This document shows, piece after piece, positions 40,291 through 48,225 of a stretch of DNA of 64,000 bases (its first letter is position 1; the number at the start of each line of letters is the position of its first letter). The position numbers were made by a program, and so were the translations under genes. The DNA comes from JAGQRJ01 sp041402045 (lineage in GTDB: Bacteria; Planctomycetota; J058): positions 1-64,000 of the forward strand of contig JAWKSZ010000027.1 of assembly GCA_041402045.1 (NCBI GenBank). Reading direction: 5' to 3'. The notes under the pieces were generated by a model. That model saw nothing but the letters and a program-made list of their open reading frames with translations, was not told the origin of the DNA and did not search any database.

Positions 40291-41234
40291 CGGGGCACCC
40301 CCTGGCTCTGGCCCACGCTGGCCAGGGCCTGGACCGTGGTCAGCTCGGGCTCGAAGCGGAAGGCCCGGCGGAACTCGGAGTCGTCGATCACGCACGGGTA
40401 GCGGAAGTAGTCGATCAGGTGCTGGGGGAAGATCAGGCGCCAGCGCGCGAGCGCCCCCACGATCGGGTAGGCGAGCACGTGGGGCACGGGCACCGGCCGT
40501 CCGCCGGCCAGGCGCACGGCGTGGGTGTAGGACACCACCCCCTCCCCCGCGACGTTGAACACGCCGAAGGTCGGCTGGGGCGCCGTCGCCGCGAGCACGA
40601 TCGCGCGGGCCATGTCCTGCTCGTGCACGAACTGCATGATCGGGTCGTAGCCCATGAGCGCGGGCGCAGAGCGGCTGCGCAGCAGCCGGCTCATGAGGTT
40701 GTTGAGGTGCGGCCCGATCACGTTGGCCGGGCGCAGCACGATCGTGCCCACGCCGCGGTGCCGCCAGAGGAAGGTCGTCGACGCGTGGTCGAGCTCCACC
40801 GCGTCGGTGAGCTGGGGGAAGATCTGCGAGGCGCGCAGCGGCGCGTCCTCCTTGATCATGAGGTGGTTGTGCTGGTGCGCGCCGTAGACGTGGTAGGTGC
40901 TGAGCACGACCACGCGCTGCACGCCATGCTTGGCCGCCAGCGCGAGCAGGTGCCGGGTCCCCAGCACGTTCTGGTTGTAGCGCTGGTTCATGGAGCGCAC
41001 GGCGGTGCCGCGGATCCGCCCCAGGTGGATCAGGATCGAGGGCTTGTGCCGGCGGAAGACCTCGGCCACCCGGCGCTGGGTGTAGCTGCGCACGCGGTAG
41101 AACTCGCCGCCGAAGGCGCGCCCCATGGGCAGCGGGCGCACGTCGAGGCCGGCGACCTCGCGCTCCTGCTCGAGCAGGCGCTCGGTCACGAGCCCGGCCA
41201 GGGCGCCCGAGACGCCGGTGATCAGGACGCTCAC
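40287..41234 (-). CDS. NAD-dependent epimerase/dehydratase family protein (extended SDR)
   Basis: 315 residues from GTG 41234, coupled by GTGA to the acyltransferase gene before it and to the dehydrogenase after it. The N-terminal VSVLITGVSGALAGLVTERL is a glycine-rich nucleotide-binding loop of GxxGxxx type. VVLSTYHVYGAHQHN and GTIVLRPANVIGPH follow family positions. The catalytic YxxxK is not evident (the expected place reads AVELDHAST), so activity may be altered. It probably works with the neighbouring acyltransferase on lipids; this is inferred only from operon order. Confidence 0.8.
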   Translation of the reverse strand: MSVLITGVSGALAGLVTERLLEQEREVAGLDVRPLPMGRAFGGEFYRVRSYTQRRVAEVFRRHKPSILIHLGRIRGTAVRSMNQRYNQNVLGTRHLLALAAKHGVQRVVVLSTYHVYGAHQHNHLMIKEDAPLRASQIFPQLTDAVELDHASTTFLWRHRGVGTIVLRPANVIGPHLNNLMSRLLRSRSAPALMGYDPIMQFVHEQDMARAIVLAATAPQPTFGVFNVAGEGVVSYTHAVRLAGGRPVPVPHVLAYPIVGALARWRLIFPQHLIDYFRYPCVIDDSEFRRAFRFEPELTTVQALASVGQSQGVPR

Positions 41235-42103
41235 CGACCCCACCTCGCGACCGGGTCCAGGCTGCGCAGCCAGGGGCGCTCGTCGAGCCCGCGCTGCAGG
41301 AGCCCGTCGATCCGGGCCTTGACCAGGTCGACCTTCTCCGCGACCTCGTGGTCGGGGGCGTCGGCGTCGCCCTCGAAGCGCAGCGGCTCGCCGAACTTGA
41401 TCGCGATCGGGACCGGGAGCGGCAGCGCGCCCAGGGGCCCGAGCAGCGGCCAGAACGGGGTGACCGGGACGTAGGGGATCTTGAGCAGGCGCGCCAGCCA
41501 CTTGGCGTCGTAGATCGCGGGGTAGGTCTCCTCGGCGCCGATCACCCCCACCGGCACGATCGGGGTCCCGGTCGCGATCGCCAGGCGCACGAAGCCGGTG
41601 CCGAACTCCTGCAGCTCGTAGCGGTGCCACCAGGTCTTGCCGCTCCCGCGCACGCCCTCGGGGAACACCATGATCGCCTCCTCGCGCTCGAGGAGGTTCT
41701 TGCAGTTCTCCGGGTCGCCCACGACCTGGCCGCAGCGCACGAAGAGCGTGCTCACGAAGGGCAGCGAGGGGAACCAGCGCTCGACCATGCCCCGCACGAA
41801 GCGCGGGGGGTCGGCGTCGAGGACCATGGCCAGCCCGACGAGCATGCCGTCGAGCGGCAGCTGCCCGCCGTGGTTGGGCACGAGCATGACCCGACCTGCG
41901 GGCACGTTCTCGATCCCCTCGACCTCGACCCGGAAGTAGTCGCGGTAGATCCAGCGCGTCCAGCGCAGGACCCGCTCCAGGGTCTCGGGGTGCAGCCCGT
42001 AGGTGTCGAACCCGGCGCTGCTCACCCGACTCGCGCGCCGCAGCTTCTCGCGCAGCTCGCTGGAGATCGGAGGCGGAATCAGGCGGCGCAGGGTGCCGAG
42101 CAT
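41231..42103 (-). CDS. PlsC-like lysophospholipid/1-acylglycerol-3-phosphate acyltransferase
   Basis: 290 residues from ATG 42103. The acyltransferase motif I variant NHGGQLPLDGMLV carries the His/Asp pair. Motif III is MVFPEGVRGSGKTWWHRYEL, and TPIVPVGVIGAEETYP is motif IV. No long membrane helix is present, only hydrophobic patches. It would transfer an acyl chain onto a lysolipid at the inner membrane face. First gene of a coupled three-gene operon (acyltransferase, SDR, amino-acid dehydrogenase). Confidence 0.88.
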   Translation of the reverse strand: MLGTLRRLIPPPISSELREKLRRASRVSSAGFDTYGLHPETLERVLRWTRWIYRDYFRVEVEGIENVPAGRVMLVPNHGGQLPLDGMLVGLAMVLDADPPRFVRGMVERWFPSLPFVSTLFVRCGQVVGDPENCKNLLEREEAIMVFPEGVRGSGKTWWHRYELQEFGTGFVRLAIATGTPIVPVGVIGAEETYPAIYDAKWLARLLKIPYVPVTPFWPLLGPLGALPLPVPIAIKFGEPLRFEGDADAPDHEVAEKVDLVKARIDGLLQRGLDERPWLRSLDPVARWGR

Positions 42104-42216
42104 GGAAGATCCTCGGCGACGTTTATAGCACCGTGGGCCTGAGCTCGGGGCGCCGTGGGCAGGGGTGTTCGATCTCCGAACCCAGCGGTAGAGTCGGGCC
42201 TCGACAGGGGGACCCC

Positions 42217-43299
42217 ATGAGCGACGCGATCCTGGTCACCGGCGTGCCCGGGTTCATTGGCACCCGGCTGGTGCGCGCCCTCGCGCCCCAGGGTCGGCGG
42301 ATCTTCCTGCTGTGCGAGGGCCGCTTCCTCCCCGACACCGAGGCCGCGGTGGCCGACATGGTGAAGCGGGGCGAGGCCCAGGCGGACCAGCTCGTGCCGG
42401 TGGTGGGGGATATCACCGCGGACGCGCTGGGGCTCTCGACGGCCGATCAGGAGCGGGTGCGCGCGGAGCTAGGCGAGCTCTACCACCTGGCGGCGGTCTA
42501 CGACCTCGCGGTCCCCGAGGAGCTCGCGCGCCGGGTCAACGTGCGCGGCACCGATCGCGTGCTCGAGTTCCTGCGCAGCTGCCCCGCCGGGCAGGTGATC
42601 CACAACTACATATCGACCTGCTACGTGGCCGGGCGACGCCAGGGCATGGTGTTCGAGAACGAGCTCGACCGCGGGCAGAGCTTCAAGAACCACTACGAAT
42701 CCACCAAGTTCGCGGCGGAGGTCCTCGTCGAGCGCAGCAAGCGCGACCTCGAGACCCGGATCTTCCGCCCCGCGATCGTGATCGGCGACAGCAAGACCGG
42801 CGAGACCCAGAAGTTCGACGGGCCCTACCCCAGCTTCGGCGCGGTGATGATGGGCATGCTGGTCGTGATCCCGGGCGAGGGGCGCGCCCCCATGAACCTG
42901 GTCCCCGTCGACTTCGTCGTCGACGCGCTGGTCACGATCCCCCGGCAGCCGGACACCGCGGGCAAGACCTTCCAGCTCGCTGACCCGAACCCGCTCAACG
43001 CCCGCGAGACCCTGGAGCTGGTCGCCGAGCGCCTGGGCGCCCCGCGCCCGCGGCTCTCGGTGCCCGAGGCCTTCCTGCGCCCGCTGTTCAAGATCAAGCG
43101 CCTGACCGACTTCGTCGGCATGCAGGCCGAGGCCCTGGAATACTTCAACCACCCCATGGTCCTCGACACCACGAACACGCGGAGCGCGCTCCACGGCACC
43201 GGCGTGTCCTGCCCTCCGCTCCCGAGCTACATAAACCAGATCCTGCGCTACTACCGCGAGCGGGTCTCGCTCCCCTGGCGCTTCGACACCCCCCCCTGA
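42217..43299 (+). CDS. SDR-family reductase/epimerase (thioester-reductase-like)
   Basis: 360 residues from ATG 42217. The N-terminus MSDAILVTGVPGFIGTRLVR is a Rossmann TGxxGFxG loop. The catalytic Tyr and Lys are in FKNHYESTKFAAEVLVERS. FRPAIVIGDSKTGETQKFDG and the later PMNLVPVDFVVDALVTI resemble fatty-acyl or thioester reductase-like SDRs. The cofactor is probably NADP(H). It starts the + strand operon that leads to truA and hpf and is divergent from the acyltransferase, which again suggests lipid chemistry. Confidence 0.87.
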   Translation: MSDAILVTGVPGFIGTRLVRALAPQGRRIFLLCEGRFLPDTEAAVADMVKRGEAQADQLVPVVGDITADALGLSTADQERVRAELGELYHLAAVYDLAVPEELARRVNVRGTDRVLEFLRSCPAGQVIHNYISTCYVAGRRQGMVFENELDRGQSFKNHYESTKFAAEVLVERSKRDLETRIFRPAIVIGDSKTGETQKFDGPYPSFGAVMMGMLVVIPGEGRAPMNLVPVDFVVDALVTIPRQPDTAGKTFQLADPNPLNARETLELVAERLGAPRPRLSVPEAFLRPLFKIKRLTDFVGMQAEALEYFNHPMVLDTTNTRSALHGTGVSCPPLPSYINQILRYYRERVSLPWRFDTPP

Positions 43300-43306
43300 G
43301 GACCGA

Positions 43307-43810
43307 ATGCGAGCCCTGAGCCTGACCGTCTGCCTCTGCCTCTGCGCCTGCAGCGCGCCGCGCCCGCGCGTGAACCCCGGCCCCGCGGTCGCGCGGGAGG
43401 ACCTCGAGCAGGAGGAGCTCCTGCGCCGCGCGCGCCAGGCGGAGGTGGTCCTGGTGGGGTCGGTCGAGACCACGATCGACGCCCCCGAGGGCCTGCGCTA
43501 CCGGGTGCGGGTCATGGACCTGCTCTCCGAGAGCCAGACCGCGCCGGGCCAGACCGAGCACCCCCACGCCGAGGACGCCCAGATCGAGGTCACGGAGCAG
43601 CTCTTCGTCGACAGCGGCCAGGAGCTGAAGATCGGCGGGCTCGAGCCCTTCGTGAACTATGTGTTCGTGCTCGTGCCCTCCCACGCCCCGAACCGCTGGT
43701 TGAACCTGATCGATCCCAGCCGCTACCCCTTCCCCGGGGCGCGGGAGCTGGCCGAGGACCTGCGCGGTGTGCACGACCCGGCCACCGCGGCGGGCGAGCG
43801 AGGGCAGTGA
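43307..43810 (+). CDS. Small lipoprotein of unknown function
   Basis: 167 residues from ATG 43307. The signal MRALSLTVCLCLCACSAPRP ends in a lipobox-like LCAC. The mature domain has strands EVVLVGSVETTIDAPEGLRY and LKIGGLEPFVNYVFVLVPS, an Ig/OB-like beta pattern resembling NTR/TIMP-style folds, but I recognise no family. Eight nt separate it from the SDR gene, so it is probably co-transcribed. Confidence 0.7.
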   Translation: MRALSLTVCLCLCACSAPRPRVNPGPAVAREDLEQEELLRRARQAEVVLVGSVETTIDAPEGLRYRVRVMDLLSESQTAPGQTEHPHAEDAQIEVTEQLFVDSGQELKIGGLEPFVNYVFVLVPSHAPNRWLNLIDPSRYPFPGARELAEDLRGVHDPATAAGERGQ

Positions 43811-43851
43811 GGCGCGCACCCACAGGCCCGGCTACCCTGGAGGGAGGTATC

Positions 43852-43908
43852 ATGAACGGCATGTTCGCCCCCCCGAGGATCGGCCCTTGCACGACCCGAC
43901 CCCACTGA
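43852..43908 (+). CDS. Possible 18-residue leader peptide before truA
   Basis: ATG 43852 is preceded by GGAGGGAGG at good spacing, a better site than those of most genes here. The short frame reads MNGMFAPPRIGPCTTRPH and stops at 43906-43908, nine bases before truA. Proline-rich ends can stall ribosomes, so it may control truA/hpf, or it may be a chance frame. Confidence 0.3.
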   Translation: MNGMFAPPRIGPCTTRPH

Positions 43909-43917
43909 GGGAGTCCC

Positions 43918-44769
43918 GTGGAGCCGCCCCCCGACGCCCGTCGCCTGCGGCTGACCGTGCACTACCACGGGTCTGGCTTCGCGGGCTGGCAGCTTCAGGA
44001 GCAGGCGCGCACGGTGCAGGGCGAGCTGGAGGCCGCGCTGCGGCGGATCACTCAGGCCCCGGCCCGGGTGTTCGGAGCCAGCCGCACCGACGCGGGGGTC
44101 CACGCCCTGGGCCAGGTCGCCCACGTCGACACCTCGAGCGCGCTGAGCTGCCGCAAGCTGCTGCGCGGGCTGAACGCGGTGCTGCCCCCCGACGTGAGCG
44201 TGTGGGAGGTCGAGGACGCGCCCGTGGACTTCCACGCGCGGTTCTCGGCGCGGGGCAAACACTACCGCTACCTGGTGCTCAACGGGCCCTGCCGCTCGCC
44301 GCTGGCGGCCGACCGGGCGTTCCACGTGGCCCACGCCCTCGACGCCTCGCGCATGCAGGCCGCGGCGCAGGCCCTGGTCGGGCGTCACGACTTCCGCTCG
44401 CTGGTGAGCCGCCCCGACGGCGACGGCGACTGCCACCGCACGCTGACCGCGGTCGAGGTCCAGGCCGGCCCGTGGGGCGCCGGGCAGTGGATCGCGATCG
44501 ACGTGCTCGGCGAGGGCTTCCTCTACAAAATGGTGCGCACGATCGCCGGGACGCTGTGCGAGCTGGGCGCGAGCGCGGCGCCCGACCCCGCGGCGGCCAT
44601 GCAGCGCTTGCTCGCGGCCCGCGACCGAACCTTGGCGGGGGCGACCGCCCCTGCCCACGGACTGTTTCTCTGCCGGGTGTTTTACGAGAAACTCCCGGAG
44701 ACCCTGCCACCGCTCCCGCCCCCCGTCGTGACGGGGGTCGGGGCTCAGCCTGAAGGAGGCCACCGGTGA
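43918..44769 (+). CDS. truA: tRNA pseudouridine(38-40) synthase TruA
   Basis: 283 residues from GTG 43918. The catalytic Asp lies in FGASRTDAGVHALGQVAH. The start block LTVHYHGSGFAGWQLQEQAR, FHARFSARGKHYRYLVLNG and the end block LGEGFLYKMVRTIAGTLCEL all fit the family. The enzyme isomerises uridines 38-40 in the anticodon arm. Its stop overlaps the GTG of hpf by 4 nt, so both are translated together. Confidence 0.96.
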   Translation: MEPPPDARRLRLTVHYHGSGFAGWQLQEQARTVQGELEAALRRITQAPARVFGASRTDAGVHALGQVAHVDTSSALSCRKLLRGLNAVLPPDVSVWEVEDAPVDFHARFSARGKHYRYLVLNGPCRSPLAADRAFHVAHALDASRMQAAAQALVGRHDFRSLVSRPDGDGDCHRTLTAVEVQAGPWGAGQWIAIDVLGEGFLYKMVRTIAGTLCELGASAAPDPAAAMQRLLAARDRTLAGATAPAHGLFLCRVFYEKLPETLPPLPPPVVTGVGAQPEGGHR

Positions 44770-45185
44770 CCGCCGGACTCCCCATTACGATTACCGGACG
44801 CTCGATGAACGTCCGCAAGGACCTCAAGGAATACGTCGAGAGCAAGGCCGGCCGGCTCGAGCGCTACAACGATCGCCTGCAGAAGATCGAGGTCGTGCTC
44901 TCCGAGCAAGGCGACCGCCGGATCGCCGAAATGATCGCCCACTCCCGCGGCGGCAAGCCGCTGGTGGGCAAGGCCGAGCACGAGGACGCCTTCGCCGCGA
45001 TCGACCTGCTCATGGACAAGATGTACCAGCAGCTCCACAAGCAGAAGGAGAAGCACGAGGACAAGCGCAAGCGCAGCGAGCGCGTCCCCCCCGCGCCCCA
45101 GCCCAGCGACGGCGCCTTGGACGAGAAGCTCCCGAGCTACGAAGAGGTCGTCGACAAGTTCGGCGAGACGTTCGACGACAACTAG
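44766..45185 (+). CDS. hpf: Ribosome hibernation promoting factor, short form
   Basis: 139 residues from GTG 44766. The S30AE/YfiA fold is plain: PITITGRSMNVRKDLKEYVE, LERYNDRLQKIEVVLSEQGD and HEDAFAAIDLLMDKMYQQLH. After residue ~95 there is only a charged tail (KQKEKHEDKRKRSER) and no long-form dimerisation domain. It binds idle 30S subunits. It sits between truA and PTS-type genes, the order often seen for hpf near ptsN, and a hairpin follows at 45187. Confidence 0.93.
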   Translation: MTAGLPITITGRSMNVRKDLKEYVESKAGRLERYNDRLQKIEVVLSEQGDRRIAEMIAHSRGGKPLVGKAEHEDAFAAIDLLMDKMYQQLHKQKEKHEDKRKRSERVPPAPQPSDGALDEKLPSYEEVVDKFGETFDDN

Positions 45186-45186
45186 A

Positions 45187-45213
45187 GCCCCTCGGCCCCT
45201 CGCGCCGAGGGGC
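45187..45213 (+). terminator. Hairpin after hpf
   Basis: gcccctcgg and ccgaggggc pair over a 9-nt loop directly after the hpf stop. About 180 further bases without a gene (45214-45392) precede the EIIA gene and probably hold its promoter; no clear promoter motif was found. Confidence 0.6.
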
Positions 45214-45392
45214 CTGGGTGGCACCCCTGGAGGCCGCGTGGCCTCGAGCGACGCGTCGCGCTCCAGGGACCTTGGACCCTCTCAGGGCCTGTGCAGACGG
45301 GCCCTGCGCGGATCGACCCCGGCGGTCCCTCCGCGCTTTCAACGCAGCGGGGATCGGGCATAATGCGCCTGCCCACGGAGCGAAACGCAGCT

Positions 45393-45870
45393 ATGGAAAA
45401 CCTCGAGTCCGTCCTCAAGCCCGAGCACGTCTTGCTGGGGGTGGAAGCTTCCTCCAAGGAGGACGCGATCCAGCGCCTCATCGACCTCCTGGTCGAGGGC
45501 GGCGGGATCGCGCAAGGCGATCGCCAGGTGGTGTTCGACGCCGTCATGGCCCGCGAGGCTCGCGGGTCGACGGGCCTGGGTGAGGGGATCGCGGGTCCCC
45601 CACGTGCGCGACTGCGAGCACGTGGACGGCCTGGTCGCCGCGTTCGGTCGCTCCGAGGACGGCGTGCCCTTCGAGGCGATCGACGGCAACCCGGTGCACC
45701 TGATCTTCCTGATCCTGGGCGGGTCCGGCACCAGCGACCAACACACCCAGTTCCTGCGCACCCTGGCCAGCCTGCGCCAGCACGAGCACTTCCTCCGGTT
45801 CCTGCGCGACGCGCCCGACGCCGCCAGCGCCTGGGACACCATCAAGGAAATGCTGGAGAGCCTGGCTTGA
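45393..45870 (+). pseudogene. PTS EIIA (PtsN/fructose type), frame broken next to the catalytic His
   Basis: From ATG 45393 the protein reads as an EIIA domain (MENLESVLKPEHVLLGVEAS, then AIQRLIDLLVEGGGIAQGDR and REARGSTGLGEGIA). One extra G around 45590-45593 then shifts the frame. The rest (VPHVRDCEHVDGLVAAF, IFLILGGSGTSDQHTQFL) is intact in the other frame to the stop at 45870. The lost frame falls just before VPH, which holds the phosphorylated His. With one G removed the gene is a full ~158-residue EIIA. The extra base is in a G run, so an assembly error is likely. Known EIIA-Ntr proteins regulate nitrogen or potassium status. Confidence 0.85.
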
Positions 45871-46148
45871 GCGACGGGCAGGAGGTCGTGCGCTCGGTCA
45901 TCCTGCGCAACCGCTACGGGCTGCACGTGCGCCCGGCCACGACCATTGCCCAGACCGCCAAGGACTTCGCCTGCGAGATCGCCCTGATCAAGGACGAGAA
46001 CGAGGTGGACGCCAAGAGCATCTTCAGCATGCTGACCCTCGGCGCCGAGCAAGGCACCGAGCTCACCCTGCGCGCTCGCGGAGCCGACTCCGAAGCCGCA
46101 GTGGACAAGCTCGCCGACGTGATCAGCAACTTCGACGTCAACGACTGA
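45867..46148 (+). CDS. ptsH: Phosphocarrier protein HPr
   Basis: 93 residues from TTG 45867, which overlaps the EIIA stop (TTGA); a GTG seven codons later is possible. RNRYGLHVRPATTIAQTAKD carries the phospho-accepting His. VDAKSIFSMLTLGAEQGTEL carries the Ser that HPr kinase modifies in other bacteria. It relays phosphate from Enzyme I to EIIA; no Enzyme I or sugar permease is in the window, which suggests a regulatory PTS. Confidence 0.93.
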   Translation: MSDGQEVVRSVILRNRYGLHVRPATTIAQTAKDFACEIALIKDENEVDAKSIFSMLTLGAEQGTELTLRARGADSEAAVDKLADVISNFDVND

Positions 46149-46158
46149 GAGCCCCGCC

Positions 46159-46518
46159 ATGACCCAGAAGCCCGCTACGTCCAACGTGAGCTCCCTGGCG
46201 ACCCCCTCCGACCTCGGCGGGCGCCCGGGCGAGACCTCGAGCAGCGCCGCCGCCGCGACGGGCGGCGCCGCGGGAGGGGTCCACGCCCCGGAGCTCGAGC
46301 GCGAGCTCCCGCCCCCCTACGCCCTGCGCTTCAAGGGCGGCGAGGCGGTCGAGCTGACCAAGGACCAGCGCTACGCCGACCAGGTCGTGATCCGCGCCGG
46401 CGAGCGGGGCAAGACCCTGCACCCCAGCAGCCAGGCCGCGAGCTGGGTGGTGCTCTTCCCGCGGATCAGCGGCTCGAAGCCCTACGTGGTTCCCGAGTGG
46501 CTGCTCTCGAAGGTCTGA
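46159..46518 (+). CDS. Hypothetical protein, 119 residues
   Basis: ATG 46159 begins ten bases after HPr, so it belongs to that operon. The first ~45 residues are Ser/Ala/Gly-rich and look disordered. The rest (PPPYALRFKGGEAVELTKDQ, YADQVVIRAGERGKTLHPSS, SWVVLFPRISGSKPYVVPEW) looks like a small beta domain. I know no matching family. It lacks a signal or membrane segment. Confidence 0.65.
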   Translation: MTQKPATSNVSSLATPSDLGGRPGETSSSAAAATGGAAGGVHAPELERELPPPYALRFKGGEAVELTKDQRYADQVVIRAGERGKTLHPSSQAASWVVLFPRISGSKPYVVPEWLLSKV

Positions 46519-46540
46519 GCCGGAGTCCCCGAGGCCCGCG

Positions 46541-47266
46541 GTGATCCTCCCGCGGCTGGCCGAGCTGGCCCAGGGAGGCGAGCTCACGGCGGACGCTGGG
46601 GACACCCTGGTGGTGCTCGCCCCCGGGGTGCGACGCCACGCCTCCACCGAGGCGGCCGAGGCGGTGGCCCGAGTGCTCGGGGCCTCCCCTGACGAAGGCC
46701 GCCTGCGGCTGGCGGTGACCTACCCCGAGCCCCTGGTCCAGCTCGAGCAGGAGGCCGCCAGCGACGCGCTGCGAGCCCTGCGCGAGGCCGGCGTCGAGGC
46801 CTTCGACGTGCCCACGGCCGAGGTCGCCCAGGCGCCCGCCGCGTTCGAGGTCGAGCGGGTCGAGGAGGACGACGACGGCTGGGTGTTCCGCGACCGCGAG
46901 GGCGCCGTCCGGCACCTGGGGCGCGAGGCCCCGCGCTTCGTGGCCCAGGGTCAGCGCCTGACGCTCAAGGAGGACGGACGCCGCCGGAGCGAGCCGGTGG
47001 CCCTCGTGTTCCAGCTGGGCGGCTCGCCGCTGCTCCTGAGCCCGTTCTCCCTGCGCAGCGGCCCCGTGGGCAAGACGCCGCCCCAGCGCCTGGCGGAGCT
47101 CGTCGCCGAGCTGCTCGAGCCCCCCGGGCGGGGGGCCACGATCCCCGGGTGCAGCGCCCCGGCGCTCCTGGCCCCGGACGGGGAGGGGACCCGCTCCAAC
47201 GGGCGCAGCCTGGCCCTGGCCGCCCGCCTCCTGCGCTGGCAGGTGGAGCAGGATTCCTTGGGGTAA
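46541..47266 (+). CDS. Hypothetical protein, 241 residues
   Basis: GTG 46541, 22 nt after the previous gene. It is a soluble alpha/beta protein without signal. Phrases such as TLVVLAPGVRRHASTEAAEA, LRLAVTYPEPLVQLEQEAAS and EPVALVFQLGGSPLLLSPFS show alternating strands and helices. No known motif is seen. It ends the HPr-linked group; 47267-47414 holds only small hairpins (around 47333 and 47380). Confidence 0.65.
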   Translation: MILPRLAELAQGGELTADAGDTLVVLAPGVRRHASTEAAEAVARVLGASPDEGRLRLAVTYPEPLVQLEQEAASDALRALREAGVEAFDVPTAEVAQAPAAFEVERVEEDDDGWVFRDREGAVRHLGREAPRFVAQGQRLTLKEDGRRRSEPVALVFQLGGSPLLLSPFSLRSGPVGKTPPQRLAELVAELLEPPGRGATIPGCSAPALLAPDGEGTRSNGRSLALAARLLRWQVEQDSLG

Positions 47267-47414
47267 CTCCGGGCTGCGTGGTAGCCTAGGCCCGCTGCGG
47301 GCAGGGTGCCCGCGCCCAAGAATGCAGCCCTCAGCCCGCTGAGGGAGGAGGCCGAGCAGCGTCGCTGCGCGGCCGAGGGGCCTCCCAGAGGCCCCCCATG
47401 AAAGGAAGCGGTCC

Positions 47415-48176
47415 GTGAAGGAGCTTCAGCACGCTGCTCCGCGGTCCCAGCCGCACACGCGCCAGCGCTCGTACGACTACTCCCCCTACCACCGGGCGCT
47501 GGAGATCGTCGGGATCGTGAGCTTCTTCGTCCTGCTGGCGATGATCAGCCACGAGGCCTACCTCGCGCTGAGCACGACCTTCACCACCCAGGCGTGGTGG
47601 ATCCTGGGCGCCGGGATCCTGGGCGGGATCCTGGCCGCGGACTTCGTCTCGGGCCTGTTCCACTTCCTCGCCGACAACTTCGGCCACGAGGAGCTGCCCT
47701 TCCTCGGCCCCAACGTGATCCACCCCTTCCGCGAGCACCACGTCGACCCCAAGGCCATGACGAAGCACGACTTCGTCGAGACCAACGGGAACAACTGCCT
47801 GATCTGCGTCCCGGTCCTGATCGGGCTCTACCTCACCGTGCCGTTCCAGGCGAGCGTGTGGACCGTGCTCTTCGCGACCTTCTGGGTCTCCTTGAACCTG
47901 GGGGTGTTCGCGACCAACCAGATCCACAAGTGGGCGCACATGGACGCGCCGCCGGCGTGGGTCAAGAGCCTGCAGGCGTGGCACCTGGTGCTCCGCCCGG
48001 ATCACCACGAGGTACACCACACCCCGCCGCACAAGAGCTACTACTGCATCACCACCGGCTGGCTCAACCCGCCGCTGCGCGCGATCCGCTTCTTCCCGCT
48101 GCTGGAGGTCTTCCTCCGCCGCTGGACCCCGATCGCCCGGATCGACGAGCCTCGGCGCGCGCGCAAGGCCGCCTGA
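47415..48176 (+). CDS. CarF/TMEM189 (PEDS1)-like membrane desaturase
   Basis: 253 residues from GTG 47415. Three to four membrane helices alternate with the His clusters of the Kua/TMEM189 family: AADFVSGLFHFLADNFG, VIHPFREHHVDP with KHDFVETNGNN, NQIHKWAHMDAPP and LRPDHHEVHHTPPHKSYY. The human and Myxococcus (CarF) members desaturate plasmanyl lipids into plasmalogens with a di-iron site. That activity is therefore likely if the cell makes ether lipids. The following SDR on the same strand could act with it, but no ether-lipid synthesis gene is in view. Confidence 0.88.
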   Translation: MKELQHAAPRSQPHTRQRSYDYSPYHRALEIVGIVSFFVLLAMISHEAYLALSTTFTTQAWWILGAGILGGILAADFVSGLFHFLADNFGHEELPFLGPNVIHPFREHHVDPKAMTKHDFVETNGNNCLICVPVLIGLYLTVPFQASVWTVLFATFWVSLNLGVFATNQIHKWAHMDAPPAWVKSLQAWHLVLRPDHHEVHHTPPHKSYYCITTGWLNPPLRAIRFFPLLEVFLRRWTPIARIDEPRRARKAA

Positions 48177-48225
48177 GTCCCCGGCCGCGCTCGCGCGCGG
48201 CGACCCGTCTTCGAGGAGCGAGAGC

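Noticed and set aside
45291..46148. Single frame joining the first EIIA half to HPr
   Set aside because: It arises only because the extra G puts the EIIA start in frame with HPr; the middle of the frame is not protein-like, and HPr has its own overlapping start.
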